A stretch of DNA of 64,000 bases. Origin: Comamonas sp. lk (lineage in GTDB: Bacteria > Pseudomonadota > Gammaproteobacteria > Burkholderiales > Burkholderiaceae_C). The translations under genes were made by a program, and so were the position numbers. A model generated the notes under the pieces. The model had not been told where the DNA came from, did not search any database, and worked only from the letters and a program-made list of their open reading frames with translations. The stretch covers positions 1 through 64,000 of the forward strand of contig CAMAQV010000006.1 of the NCBI GenBank assembly GCA_945860595.1. The letters are read 5' to 3'. Below are positions 56,137 through 64,000 of the stretch, piece after piece (the stretch's first letter is position 1; each line of letters starts with the position of its first letter).

Positions 56137-56808
56137 ATGAATTCCTGCTTTAAACGCCGGTGCCGTCATGCAGCGGCCCTGATCGGGCTCGCAACTTTAG
56201 GTTGTATCAGCCAGGTTCAGGCCCAGATGGGCGCTGACCAGATCAACACCAACGGCCAGTATGTGCTGGCTGCCAAAGCCGGCAAAGTCGAGCGGGTCGC
56301 TCAGTTGCTGCGCCAGGGTGCGTCCGTGGATTCACGCGACCGTCTGGGCAACTCGCCGCTCAATATGGCGGCAGCCAAGGGCAATGAGCCGCTGGTTGAC
56401 ATGCTGTTGGCAGCGGGTGCCAACCCCAACCTGGCCAATCTCTCCAACGTCACGCCGTTGATGGGCGCTAATTTTGCGGGCAACGCCAGCATCGTGCGCA
56501 AACTACTGATCGCTGGCGCGCAAGTGGATCCGGTGGACCGGGTCAAAAAGACCGCTGCCACCTATGCCGCTGGCAACGGATGCGTGGAATGCATGCAAGC
56601 CCTTTTTGCGGCAGGCATTCAGGTGAATGCCCGGTTGGACAATGATCTCACCCTGCTGATGTGGGCAGCGCCCTACGGACAAGTGGCCATGGTGAACTAT
56701 CTGCTGCAACAAGGCGCGGACAAAAACGCCCAAGACAACAGAGGGCAAACCGCTTTGGACCTGGCGCTTGAGGCCAAGCAAGAGGCGGTTGTCCCCCTGT
56801 TGCAATAA
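56137..56808 (+). CDS. Periplasmic ankyrin-repeat protein of the PQQ-ADH locus
   Basis: A product of 223 residues from the ATG at 56137, which has GGAG 5-8 bases upstream. It has a basic N-terminus and signal peptide (about residues 1-30, VQA-Q), then about five ankyrin repeats, with units such as LGNSPLNMAAAKGNEPLVDMLLAAGANPN (about 70-98) and a final QDNRGQTALDLALEAKQEAVVPLL. Ankyrin repeats mediate protein contacts, so it may be a periplasmic partner or inhibitor of the quinoprotein or its cytochrome. It is divergent from the dehydrogenase and followed 50 bases later by the beta-propeller gene. Confidence 0.75.
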   Translation: MNSCFKRRCRHAAALIGLATLGCISQVQAQMGADQINTNGQYVLAAKAGKVERVAQLLRQGASVDSRDRLGNSPLNMAAAKGNEPLVDMLLAAGANPNLANLSNVTPLMGANFAGNASIVRKLLIAGAQVDPVDRVKKTAATYAAGNGCVECMQALFAAGIQVNARLDNDLTLLMWAAPYGQVAMVNYLLQQGADKNAQDNRGQTALDLALEAKQEAVVPLLQ

Positions 56809-56858
56809 AAAGCAGCCGAGCGCGAGAGCTGTTTCGATCCTTTTTTCATCTGGTTCCC

Positions 56859-57836
56859 ATGCAATACAGGACGACTTATTCCACGCTCGGTCGCTGCGCC
56901 GCCGCGCTGGTCCTTGCTGCGAGCGCCCATTGCACCCGGGCCGATATCTTTGTCAGCAGCGAAAAAGACAACGCCATTGTGGTTTTGCAAAACGACGGAA
57001 CCTTCATTAAGAACATTCCAACCTGCAAGCGCCCGCGCCACATGGAGTGGGTCAATGCGGGCAAGCAGATCATGGTGGCCTGTGGCGACAGCGACCAAAT
57101 CGGTGTGGTGGATATTACCGCTGGCAAGCAGGTCGATGCGCTTCACACCAGCGAGAGCCCCGAGATATTTGCACTGTCGCCCGACGGCAAAACCGCTTAT
57201 GTGTCGATTGAAGAAGCCAGCCAGATGACGGCTTATGACATCGCCAGCAAAAAACCGCTGTTCTCGGTGAAAACCGGTGCCGAGCCCGAAGGCGTGCTGG
57301 CCACGCCCGATGGCAAGCTGGTGTACGTGACCTCCGAGGTCACCAACTCGGTACACATCGTGGACGTGGCCACCCGCAAACAAGTGGGGATGGTGAAGGT
57401 GGGTAAGCGTCCACGGCGTTTTGCCCTCACGCCCGATGGAGCCGAATTGTGGGTAACCAACGAACTGTCCGCCAGCGTGAGCATCATCAACACGGCCACG
57501 CGAACCGTCAAAAAAACGCTGGTGTTGGAGATTGCCGGCATGCGCAAGAACGACATCAGCCCCGTCGGCATGCTGATCACACCCGATGGCAAAACCGCCT
57601 GGGTCGCCCTGGGGCGCGCCAACCACGTGGCCGAAGTGGACGTGGCTACGCACACGGTGCGCAAAGTCATTCTGGCGGGCAAGCGGACATGGGGCGTGGG
57701 CCTGAATGGCGATGGATCACGCCTTTATGTGGTCAATGGGCTCTCTGACGATCTCACCATCGTCGAAGTGGCAAGCGGCAAAGCCATCAAGACCGTGCCC
57801 GCCGGGCGTGTTCCCCATAGCGTGATCACCAATTGA
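56859..57836 (+). CDS. PQQ-catabolism-associated YVTN beta-propeller protein
   Basis: A secreted 325-residue protein with a signal peptide (to about residue 29, TRA-D). It has about seven YVTN-like blades with motifs such as SPDGKTAYVSIEEASQMTAYD and TPDGKLVYVTSEVTNSVHIVD. The family resembles the beta-propellers found with PQQ-dependent alcohol oxidation (TIGR03866-like, from memory). Their function is not established; binding of a redox partner or cofactor is a guess. The stop overlaps the start of the next gene (TGATG), so it is coupled to the periplasmic binding protein. Confidence 0.8.
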   Translation: MQYRTTYSTLGRCAAALVLAASAHCTRADIFVSSEKDNAIVVLQNDGTFIKNIPTCKRPRHMEWVNAGKQIMVACGDSDQIGVVDITAGKQVDALHTSESPEIFALSPDGKTAYVSIEEASQMTAYDIASKKPLFSVKTGAEPEGVLATPDGKLVYVTSEVTNSVHIVDVATRKQVGMVKVGKRPRRFALTPDGAELWVTNELSASVSIINTATRTVKKTLVLEIAGMRKNDISPVGMLITPDGKTAWVALGRANHVAEVDVATHTVRKVILAGKRTWGVGLNGDGSRLYVVNGLSDDLTIVEVASGKAIKTVPAGRVPHSVITN

Positions 57837-59029
57837 TGGCGGCCTGTCGCAGCGGCTTCGCCTGCCGCTCGTTCGCTTGGGGCGCGCTACTGCTGATGCC
57901 GGCATCCATTTGGGCCGCAAGCTGGCAGATTCTGGTCGTTGGGCTGCGCGATGATCCGCGCTACGAGCGCAAGACGCTGGAGCAGGCATTCGTCGGCAAA
58001 CCAACCGGCAGGCCGCTGGTGGCGGCGCAAATCGCCATTGACGAGCTCAAGGACAACCTACAGGATTCCGGCAACCAATTGAAATTGCAGGACCTGCAAT
58101 GGGACGGTAAAAACACCACCGAACTGCTGTCAGAGATCAACAAGCGCAAGGCCCAGGTGCTGCTGCTGGACCTGCCCGCCGAACAGCAGAAGGCACTGAT
58201 GGAGGCATTCGGAAAAATCCCCATCGCGCCCATCGTCTTCAACATCAGTGAAAGCAGTGATGCTTTGCGCGGCGCGTTCTGCCACCCCCACTGGCTGCAC
58301 ACCTTGCCCAGCGACCGCATGTTGGCCGACGCCATGGCCCAATGGCTGGCCGCGCGCAACTGGCGTGACATGGTTGTGCTGGTCGGCTCACAGCCGCAAG
58401 ACCAGGCGCTGCGCGATGTGTGGATGGCGTCGGTCAAGCGCTACGGACTGAAGGTCAAAGCCGAGCGCAAATTTGTGCTCTCCGGCGACCCGCGCCAACG
58501 CGAAGCCAGCAACCCCAAATTGCTCACGGCCGAGCCCGCGCACGACGTGGTCATGGTGCTGGACACCGTCGGCGAATTTGCCAAAGCCCTGCCGTATAAC
58601 ACCGCCCTGCCCCGCCCGGTGGTGGGCAGCGGCGGCTTGGTGCCGTTGGCCTGGCATACATCGTGGGAGCGTTATGGTGCGCCGCAACTAAGCAACCGGT
58701 TCCAAAAACTCACCAACAAGCCAATGGCCTCGCAAGACTGGGCATCGTGGATGGCGGTGAAAAGCTTTGCGACCGCGCTGGATGAGGAGCCTAAAGCCAA
58801 CCTGGCGCAGCTGCTGCGTAACCTGCGCAGCAGCACAACCACACTGGACGGATTCAAAGGCACTGCGCTGAGCTTCAGGCCATGGGACGGGCAACTGCGC
58901 CAGGGTATTTTTATGGCTCACGGTCAGGCCGTGGCTGGTATGGCACCAGTGGAAGGCGTGCTGCATCCCAAGGAGATTCTGGACACCCTGGGCGTCGACG
59001 AGCCCGAAAGTCTTTGCAAGCGCCGCTGA
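57836..59029 (+). CDS. PQQ-ADH-associated ABC transporter substrate-binding protein
   Basis: A periplasmic protein of 397 residues from the ATG at 57836, with a signal peptide ending in SIWA-A. The type I binding-protein fold is visible in VAAQIAIDELKDNLQDSGNQLKL and in the hinge segment IAPIVFNISESSDALRGAFC. It resembles the binding-protein-like family that accompanies PQQ-dependent alcohol dehydrogenases (TIGR03863-like, from memory). Its permease and ATPase partners are not adjacent; a matching pair lies at 32.2-33.9 kb. With an ABC-2 exporter as partner its job is probably not ordinary uptake. Confidence 0.78.
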   Translation: MAACRSGFACRSFAWGALLLMPASIWAASWQILVVGLRDDPRYERKTLEQAFVGKPTGRPLVAAQIAIDELKDNLQDSGNQLKLQDLQWDGKNTTELLSEINKRKAQVLLLDLPAEQQKALMEAFGKIPIAPIVFNISESSDALRGAFCHPHWLHTLPSDRMLADAMAQWLAARNWRDMVVLVGSQPQDQALRDVWMASVKRYGLKVKAERKFVLSGDPRQREASNPKLLTAEPAHDVVMVLDTVGEFAKALPYNTALPRPVVGSGGLVPLAWHTSWERYGAPQLSNRFQKLTNKPMASQDWASWMAVKSFATALDEEPKANLAQLLRNLRSSTTTLDGFKGTALSFRPWDGQLRQGIFMAHGQAVAGMAPVEGVLHPKEILDTLGVDEPESLCKRR

Positions 59030-59053
59030 ACCTGCTTCAGCAGACCCCCCCGC

Positions 59054-59059
59054 TATACT
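59054..59059 (+). promoter_or_regulatory. Possible −10 of the phosphatase/msbA operon
   Basis: TATACT lies 28 bases before the ATG at 59087. No good −35 is visible, and a small inverted repeat (GCTGAA/TTCAGC) lies just upstream at about 59025-59041, at the end of the preceding gene. Confidence 0.35.
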
Positions 59060-59086
59060 CCGGCGCACTTTTCAGACGGGTTGATC

Positions 59087-59749
59087 ATGCACTTTCGATT
59101 GGATTCGACCTATGGCCGGGTCATGGCCTGGCTCAGTATGCACCTGGTCGATCATGGCTTTATCAGGGCCATCTACAGCAATACGTACGCCATCGGCGGC
59201 GGCATGCACCGATCCAGCCAACCCAGCCCTGCGCAGATCCGCGATTACAAGACCCGACTGGGCCTCAAAAGTATCTTGAACTTACGCGGCGTCAACGAGT
59301 TCGGCTCGTATGCGCTGGAAGCCGAGGCCTGCGATGCTCTCGGTATTCGGCTGGAAACCTTCCGCCTGTATTCGCGCCAACCACCGACTCGCGATGAAAT
59401 CCACGGAATCAAAGCCGTTTTTGCGAATCTGGAATACCCGGCGCTTTTACATTGCAAATCCGGCGCTGACCGCGCCGGTATTGGGGCGGCGCTGTTCCGC
59501 ATCCTGCATTTGGGTCATGGGGTGCAGGATGCGCTGACCGAACTCAACTGGCGCTACGGCCACTTCCGCCGTTCGCAAGCCGGCGTGCTCGAATTTGTCC
59601 TGGAAACCTACGTCGCGCGCAATGCGCGCGCACCCATCGGTTTCATGGAATGGGTCGACAGCGAATACGACCCCAGCGCGCTGGAGAAACAATACCTTGC
59701 AGAGGGCTGGGCCTCGCTGCTGAACGACAAGTTACTGCAGCGCGAATGA
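59087..59749 (+). CDS. Dual-specificity/tyrosine phosphatase-like protein
   Basis: A 220-residue cytoplasmic phosphatase with the HCxxGxxR signature in LLHCKSGADRAG, nucleophile C123 and R129. The conserved upstream Asp needed as general acid is likely in the RDEIHGIKAVF region but is not certain. GGGMHRSSQPSPAQI and LKSILNLRG are typical of the DSP/PFA-DSP-like bacterial group. The target could be a phosphorylated protein, sugar or lipid; it is followed, with a 4-base overlap (ATGA), by a lipid-exporter-type ABC gene, so a lipid or LPS substrate is a reasonable guess. The ATG at 59087 is preferred to the TTG at 59081. Confidence 0.8.
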   Translation: MHFRLDSTYGRVMAWLSMHLVDHGFIRAIYSNTYAIGGGMHRSSQPSPAQIRDYKTRLGLKSILNLRGVNEFGSYALEAEACDALGIRLETFRLYSRQPPTRDEIHGIKAVFANLEYPALLHCKSGADRAGIGAALFRILHLGHGVQDALTELNWRYGHFRRSQAGVLEFVLETYVARNARAPIGFMEWVDSEYDPSALEKQYLAEGWASLLNDKLLQRE

Positions 59750-61491
59750 AAACCTCTTTGCAACTGTACGGGCGGCTGATCCAGACGATTCGGCCCTACC
59801 GTTCGGTGGTGGCCCTGTCGGTGCTGGCGATGGTGTTCGCCGCCGCGCTGGAGCCTGTGCTGCCCGCCTTGCTCAAGCCACTGGTAGACCAGAACCTGAT
59901 CGCCAAAAATACCGAGACCCAGTGGTGGGTACCGGTAGCGCTGGTGCTGTCCTTTCTGGCCAAAGGCGTGGCCGAATACGTGGCGAACGTGGCCAGCCAA
60001 TGGATTGCCAACAAAGCCATTACCGATTTGCGCCGCCAGGTTTTTGCCCACCAGATGGAGCTGCCCTTGGCCGAGCACATGGCGCAATCGCAGGGGCGCA
60101 TGCTCTCGCGCTTGTTGTACGACATTCCGCAGGTTGGCGCCGCGCTGTCGACCGCCTGGATTGTGGTGGTGCGCGACACCCTGATCATCATCGGCCTGAC
60201 CGGCTACCTGATCTATACGGCGTGGGAGCTGACACTGTTGATCTTGGCGATTGCCCCCGTGGTCGCTTGGTTGATCACCATCGCCAGTAAAAAACTGCGC
60301 GGCGGCAACCAGGCCATGCAGGAAAGTGCCGGCGCCATGACTGGAGCCATCGAAGAGAGCCTGGCGGGCGTTCGGGAGATCAAGATATTCGGTACCCAGG
60401 CCCATGAGGCAGCGCGCTTTGCCACGATCACCGAAGACCTGCGGGCCAACACCATGCGTACGGTGCGCATCGGCGCGCTGAACGTGCCGCTGGTTCAGGT
60501 TCTCGCCTCGCTGGCGGTCGCGGCGGTGATTTGGTTGGCGTCGAACCTGTCGGCGCAAGATCGCTTGAGCCCGGGGACCTTTGTGGCTTTTGTGGCGGCC
60601 ATGGCGATGCTTTTTGAGCCCATCCGCCGCCTGACCAATATCAATGACGTGATTCAGCGCGGTCTGGCCGGTGCCCAGTCGCTGTTTGACTTGCTCGATA
60701 CCCCACCCGAACCAGCCAGGGATGCGCTGGGACACACTGTCCCACGGGCGGGCGGGCATGTGCGCTTTGAAGGTGTGAGTTTTCGCTACCCCGGTCAGCA
60801 AGCCTGGGCAGTTCAGGACTTCAGCCTGGAACTGCGTCCCGGCGAAACTGTGGCCTTGGTGGGGGCTTCGGGCAGCGGAAAAACCACCATCGTTCAATTG
60901 ATGGCGCGCTTTTTTGAACCGACCCAGGGACGCATCCTTCTCGACGGCCAGGACATTGCACAGATGGATTTAGTGGCTCTTCGCACCCAGCTTGGCTGGG
61001 TTGGGCAACACGTGGTTTTGTTTGACGACACGGTGGCAGCCAACATCGCCTACGGACGTTCGGATGCGACAGTGGCGCAGATTGCGCAGGCTGCTGCCAG
61101 CGCCAACGCGCTGGAGTTCATTGAAACCCTCCCACAGGGTCTGCAGTCGCGCGTGGGCGTCAACGGCGGCCAGCTCTCCGGCGGTCAGCGCCAGCGGATT
61201 GCGATCGCACGGGCCTTTGTCAAAGACGCGCCCATTCTGTTGCTCGATGAAGCCACCTCGGCTCTGGACAACGCGTCGGAGCGCGCAGTGAAAGACGCTG
61301 TCGCCTTGTTGCGCCAACAGCGCTCGGTGCTGGTGGTGGCGCACCGTTTGTCGACAGTGCGGGATGCAGACCGCATCATCGTGATGGAACACGGGCGCGC
61401 CGTGGAGTCGGGCAGCCACGAAGAACTGGCAGGGGCCAATGGCGCCTACGCCCGCTTGCTGGCCAGCGGAACTGACGCGCTCGCACCATAA
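59746..61491 (+). CDS. msbA: MsbA-type lipid A export ABC transporter
   Basis: A half-size ABC exporter of 581 residues, with an N-terminal domain of six membrane helices (about residues 15-310) and a C-terminal ATPase. It has Walker A GASGSGKTT (about 375-383), signature LSGGQRQRIAIARAF, Walker B ILLLDEATSALD and the switch His in VVAHRLSTVRDADRI. Length and order match MsbA, which flips core-lipid A across the inner membrane. The start at 59746 overlaps the phosphatase stop, indicating coupling. kdsB/lpxK/waaA, frequent msbA neighbours elsewhere, are not here. Confidence 0.85.
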   Translation: MKTSLQLYGRLIQTIRPYRSVVALSVLAMVFAAALEPVLPALLKPLVDQNLIAKNTETQWWVPVALVLSFLAKGVAEYVANVASQWIANKAITDLRRQVFAHQMELPLAEHMAQSQGRMLSRLLYDIPQVGAALSTAWIVVVRDTLIIIGLTGYLIYTAWELTLLILAIAPVVAWLITIASKKLRGGNQAMQESAGAMTGAIEESLAGVREIKIFGTQAHEAARFATITEDLRANTMRTVRIGALNVPLVQVLASLAVAAVIWLASNLSAQDRLSPGTFVAFVAAMAMLFEPIRRLTNINDVIQRGLAGAQSLFDLLDTPPEPARDALGHTVPRAGGHVRFEGVSFRYPGQQAWAVQDFSLELRPGETVALVGASGSGKTTIVQLMARFFEPTQGRILLDGQDIAQMDLVALRTQLGWVGQHVVLFDDTVAANIAYGRSDATVAQIAQAAASANALEFIETLPQGLQSRVGVNGGQLSGGQRQRIAIARAFVKDAPILLLDEATSALDNASERAVKDAVALLRQQRSVLVVAHRLSTVRDADRIIVMEHGRAVESGSHEELAGANGAYARLLASGTDALAP

Positions 61492-61499
61492 ACAGCGCC

Positions 61500-62660
61500 A
61501 TGCGTCCATCCGCTGACAGCCTCCCCCGGATCCGGCGCTATTTGGTTGCGGGACTCGCCTGCTGTGCCTTGGTAGCTGTGGAACTGGGCTGGCGCGACGA
61601 CCCACTGCCCCCAGCGAAAGCGCTTGTGCATGCAGCGGCAGCTACCCCGTCCCAACTGGTACGCACCGGACAAGGCCATATTCCCATGCCCCCGGGTGAC
61701 CTGAGCGCGCACGCTGCCGACCTGCTGGTCATGCCCGAAGGCCACCCTTGGTCTTTGATGGCTTTCTGGTTCTCCGGTTCCCGCGAAGCGGCTCCAGACG
61801 TCCAAATAGCCAGCGCCCACCTGCTGCGCGGCAGCGACAGCTGGAGCCCCGCCCGCTACGCAGTGGGCCGGCAAGACCTGGGCTTTGGCACCACCCGGCT
61901 CGGTAATCCGGTTTCCTGGCTGGACAATAAAGGGCAGGCGCATCTGTTCGTCGTTGCCACAGGACTCGGCGGCTGGGCGGCGGCGCGTACCGTGCACCTG
62001 CGCCAGCGGGATGCGCAATCGATCGCCCACCCCCACGGTTTTGAGGTGCAGCAAGTACTGCCGCTCTCCTGGCTGTGGAACTACAGCTACCTGGTTCGAA
62101 GCTCCCCGCTCGAGCTCACTGACGCCGGGATGGTTTTACCGGTCTATTTTGAAATGGGTCGTCCCAGTTTTCCGGTCGCCCTGCGCTTCGATGCAGACGG
62201 TCGCATGCGCAGCATCACCCGCATGGCGCACGGCCAGCACATGATGCAGCCCGCGCTTTTGCCATTGAGCGACACCAGCTGGCTGGCCTTGGCGCGCGAC
62301 GGTAGCCCGCAGCGTCGCATACGGGTTAGCCAGACCATTGATGCTGGAGCGAATTGGCAGGATGCGCCCAACCTGGATCTGCCCAACCCTGACTCCTCAA
62401 TCGCCACGCTAAGGCTTCCAGACGGCACGATGCTACTGGCCCACAACAACACTGCGGAGGGTCGACATATCCTGGACCTGAGTACATCGCGTGATGGACG
62501 CCAATGGCAGCACATGATGACCGTTGCGCAGGGCGGAGCAGGCACGGAATATTCTTATCCCTCCCTGGCATGGGCCGATCAGCAGGTATGGCTGAGCTAC
62601 ACCGACCAGCGCCGCCACATCGCTTGGCAGCGTTTCGCGGTGGTACCCCAAAAGCCCTGA
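61500..62660 (+). CDS. Sialidase-like (BNR repeat) exported protein
   Basis: A 386-residue product with an N-terminal membrane or signal segment (about residues 14-30, RRYLVAGLACCALVAVELG) and a six-bladed propeller with Asp-box motifs SQTIDAGANWQD (about 280) and STSRDGRQW (about 330). The family is the exo-alpha-sialidase/neuraminidase superfamily (BNR). The catalytic arginine triad could not be confirmed by eye, and many bacterial members are not true sialidases. It begins 8 bases after msbA and is followed by a membrane protein gene, suggesting a surface-polysaccharide or envelope function. Confidence 0.7.
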   Translation: MRPSADSLPRIRRYLVAGLACCALVAVELGWRDDPLPPAKALVHAAAATPSQLVRTGQGHIPMPPGDLSAHAADLLVMPEGHPWSLMAFWFSGSREAAPDVQIASAHLLRGSDSWSPARYAVGRQDLGFGTTRLGNPVSWLDNKGQAHLFVVATGLGGWAAARTVHLRQRDAQSIAHPHGFEVQQVLPLSWLWNYSYLVRSSPLELTDAGMVLPVYFEMGRPSFPVALRFDADGRMRSITRMAHGQHMMQPALLPLSDTSWLALARDGSPQRRIRVSQTIDAGANWQDAPNLDLPNPDSSIATLRLPDGTMLLAHNNTAEGRHILDLSTSRDGRQWQHMMTVAQGGAGTEYSYPSLAWADQQVWLSYTDQRRHIAWQRFAVVPQKP

Positions 62661-62663
62661 CGT

Positions 62664-63344
62664 ATGTTGATCGCCTCCGACTTGGTCCAGGTGTTACAGC
62701 CTTTGCTGGACATGGACAGCCCGGTGTTTCCGCAGGCCGCGCAGCGCCAGACTGGTGTGCAGATGCTGTGGGGCGTGGTTTTGGCTGCGGGCGGCTGGCG
62801 TATGGCTTACCTGCTGCAGCCGCATTGGCGACTCGGTTGGGCCGCTCTGCTCGGAGTTGGCTCATCACTTCCCGGCCCGCTGTCGCCGGCTTACTGGCTG
62901 GAACTGGCTTTTGCCTCACCCAGTTGGACCAGCGTCCTTCTGTGTAGCCTTTGGTTGTGGCGGCAAACCCGTCCGCAGGCGCTATTCAGCGCCCCCTGGA
63001 CAGCAAGACCAGCAACCCGCATCCCCGTACCCTGGGCCCTGTGCGGCGTGGCGATGGGCTGGATATTGGCGCTGGATACATTCGCGGCGCTTCCGATGCA
63101 GCAATCCGTGTATGGCTGGGGCTTCAGCCCGCTGGCTAGCGTGGTGCTGATGGTCGGTGCCGCTGCAGCGTGGATCATCTCGGCCCGCTGGGTGCACACG
63201 CTACCATTTTTGGCGCTTGCGTTCTTTGTGCTCACACGCTTGCCCAGCGGCAATCTGTGGGATGGGGTTCTGGATCCGCTGCTGTGGCTATACCTGCATA
63301 GCGATTTGGCTAGGCACGTGTGGCGCAATGTGCGCGGACGGTGA
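62664..63344 (+). CDS. Multi-spanning membrane protein of unknown function
   Basis: A 226-residue hydrophobic protein with about five predicted membrane helices (for example near residues 27-50, 60-85, 110-125, 145-165, 170-190) and a basic C-terminus. No family was recognised. It starts 3 bases after the sialidase-like gene, so the two are almost certainly co-expressed and may act together in the envelope. The same pairing may recur in relatives, but this cannot be checked here. Confidence 0.55.
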   Translation: MLIASDLVQVLQPLLDMDSPVFPQAAQRQTGVQMLWGVVLAAGGWRMAYLLQPHWRLGWAALLGVGSSLPGPLSPAYWLELAFASPSWTSVLLCSLWLWRQTRPQALFSAPWTARPATRIPVPWALCGVAMGWILALDTFAALPMQQSVYGWGFSPLASVVLMVGAAAAWIISARWVHTLPFLALAFFVLTRLPSGNLWDGVLDPLLWLYLHSDLARHVWRNVRGR

Positions 63345-63390
63345 AACGCCCGACCCAAGCCTCTTGCGCGCGCTATACGCCTTCGATGGC

Positions 63391-64000
63391 TTAAGCGCGG
63401 GCGTGACCGGCCTGCTCGTCGGCGTGGTAGCTTGATCGCACCATGGCGCCCACTGCGGCGTGCTTGAAGCCCATGGCATAGGCCTGTGCTTCAAAGGCCT
63501 TGAACTGGTCCGGGTGCACATAGCGGCGAACCGGCAGATGGCTGCTGGAAGGAGCCAGATACTGGCCAATCGTAAGCATGTCGATGCCGTGGGCCCGCAT
63601 GTCACGCATGACCTGCAGCACTTCCTCATCGGTCTCGCCCAAGCCGACCATGATGCCGCTCTTGGTCGGAATATCGGGAAACAATGCCTTGAATTTCTGT
63701 AGCAGGTTCAAACTGAACGCGTAGTCCGATCCCGGGCGCGCCTCTTTGTACAGCCGCGGCACGGTCTCGATATTGTGGTTCATCACATCCGGAGGGGCGG
63801 TACGCAAAATCGACAGCGCCCGGTCATCACGACCCCGGAAATCGGGCACCAGCACTTCGATTTCGGTGGCCGGTGAGGCAGCACGAATTGCTTCGATGCA
63901 GGCGACAAAATGCGCAGCGCCCCCGTCCCGCAAATCATCACGGTCCACGCTGGTGATAACTACATAGCGCAACTGCAAAGCGGCAATGGTCTTGGCCAAG
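63391..64000 (-). CDS. lipA: Lipoyl synthase, C-terminal part (5' end beyond window)
   Basis: A radical-SAM enzyme that inserts two sulfurs into octanoyl chains on proteins such as GcvH. Only about the last 203 residues are present; the N-terminal auxiliary and CxxxCxxC cluster motifs lie beyond the right edge. Visible motifs are [51 protein letters not shown] and [16 protein letters not shown]. The Ser that binds the second cluster near the C-terminus is in VRSSYHAD. lipB often lies next to lipA in this group; it would be outside the window. Confidence 0.95.
   Translation of the reverse strand, partial: LAKTIAALQLRYVVITSVDRDDLRDGGAAHFVACIEAIRAASPATEIEVLVPDFRGRDDRALSILRTAPPDVMNHNIETVPRLYKEARPGSDYAFSLNLLQKFKALFPDIPTKSGIMVGLGETDEEVLQVMRDMRAHGIDMLTIGQYLAPSSSHLPVRRYVHPDQFKAFEAQAYAMGFKHAAVGAMVRSSYHADEQAGHARA

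Overview
The window comes from a betaproteobacterium, most likely a member of the Comamonadaceae (Rhodoferax/Polaromonas-like). The evidence is gene order: cysS / DNA glycosylase / accA / tilS / lysC / tRNA-Ser(GCU); glyA-nrdR followed by minor pilins and ribD-ribE; and gcvTHP behind a tandem glycine riboswitch. Coding density is high and GC-rich throughout, except for lower-GC stretches at about 0-1.3 kb and 29.2-30.6 kb. The names rest on motifs and gene context read directly from the sequence; no database search was possible.

Layout. 0-1.3 kb: the end of an IS21-type insertion sequence, two small exported proteins of unknown function and a gene-free G-rich stretch, next to a tRNA-Ser gene. 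1.4-6.8 kb: leftward housekeeping operon (cysS, glycosylase, accA, tilS, lysC). 7-11.2 kb: rightward envelope and folding genes (TPR protein, L,D-transpeptidase, two cyclophilins, lpxH). 11.2-14 kb: a large DUF349 protein. 14.3-17 kb: lytic transglycosylase, glyA, nrdR. 17-20.6 kb: type IV minor pilins, with no pilY1. 20.6-25.6 kb: ribD, ribE, rpiA, pyrD, a PilZ protein and a carboxymuconolactone-decarboxylase-like protein. 25.6-29.1 kb: potF-potH-potI polyamine uptake genes with no ATPase gene. 29.2-31.9 kb: an unusual group of a 2OG-Fe(II) oxygenase, a SET protein, an arginyltransferase-like acyltransferase and a CxxCxxCC protein. 32.2-33.9 kb: an ABC-2 exporter resembling the one that accompanies PQQ-alcohol dehydrogenases. 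33.9-39.3 kb: glycine riboswitch, gcvT, gcvH, gcvP and 5-formyl-THF cyclo-ligase. 39.3-47.2 kb: two small enzymes, then a leftward acyl-CoA ligase plus branched-chain-type (Liv) ABC importer operon. 47.5-53.1 kb: molybdenum NAD-linked formate dehydrogenase with FdhD. 53.1-59 kb: a decayed transporter remnant and a PQQ-alcohol dehydrogenase locus (diheme cytochrome c, quinoprotein, ankyrin protein, beta-propeller, periplasmic binding protein). 59-64 kb: a phosphatase, an MsbA-type ABC transporter, a sialidase-like protein, a membrane protein and the C-terminal part of lipA.

How it fits together. Three groups bear on one-carbon metabolism: a PQQ-alcohol dehydrogenase whose active site carries the extra aspartate typical of lanthanide enzymes, a formate dehydrogenase a few kilobases away, and the folate/glycine block (glyA, gcvTHP, cyclo-ligase). 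A plausible reading is oxidation of methanol or another short alcohol, with formate drained to CO2 and NADH. That reading is inference; no PQQ biosynthesis genes lie in the window. The most unusual items are the 29.2-31.9 kb group of putative modification enzymes, the splitting of the PQQ-associated ABC system over two loci about 23 kb apart, the missing partner genes (potG, pilY1), and paired GTGCAT/ATGCAC sites upstream of the acyl-CoA ligase operon.
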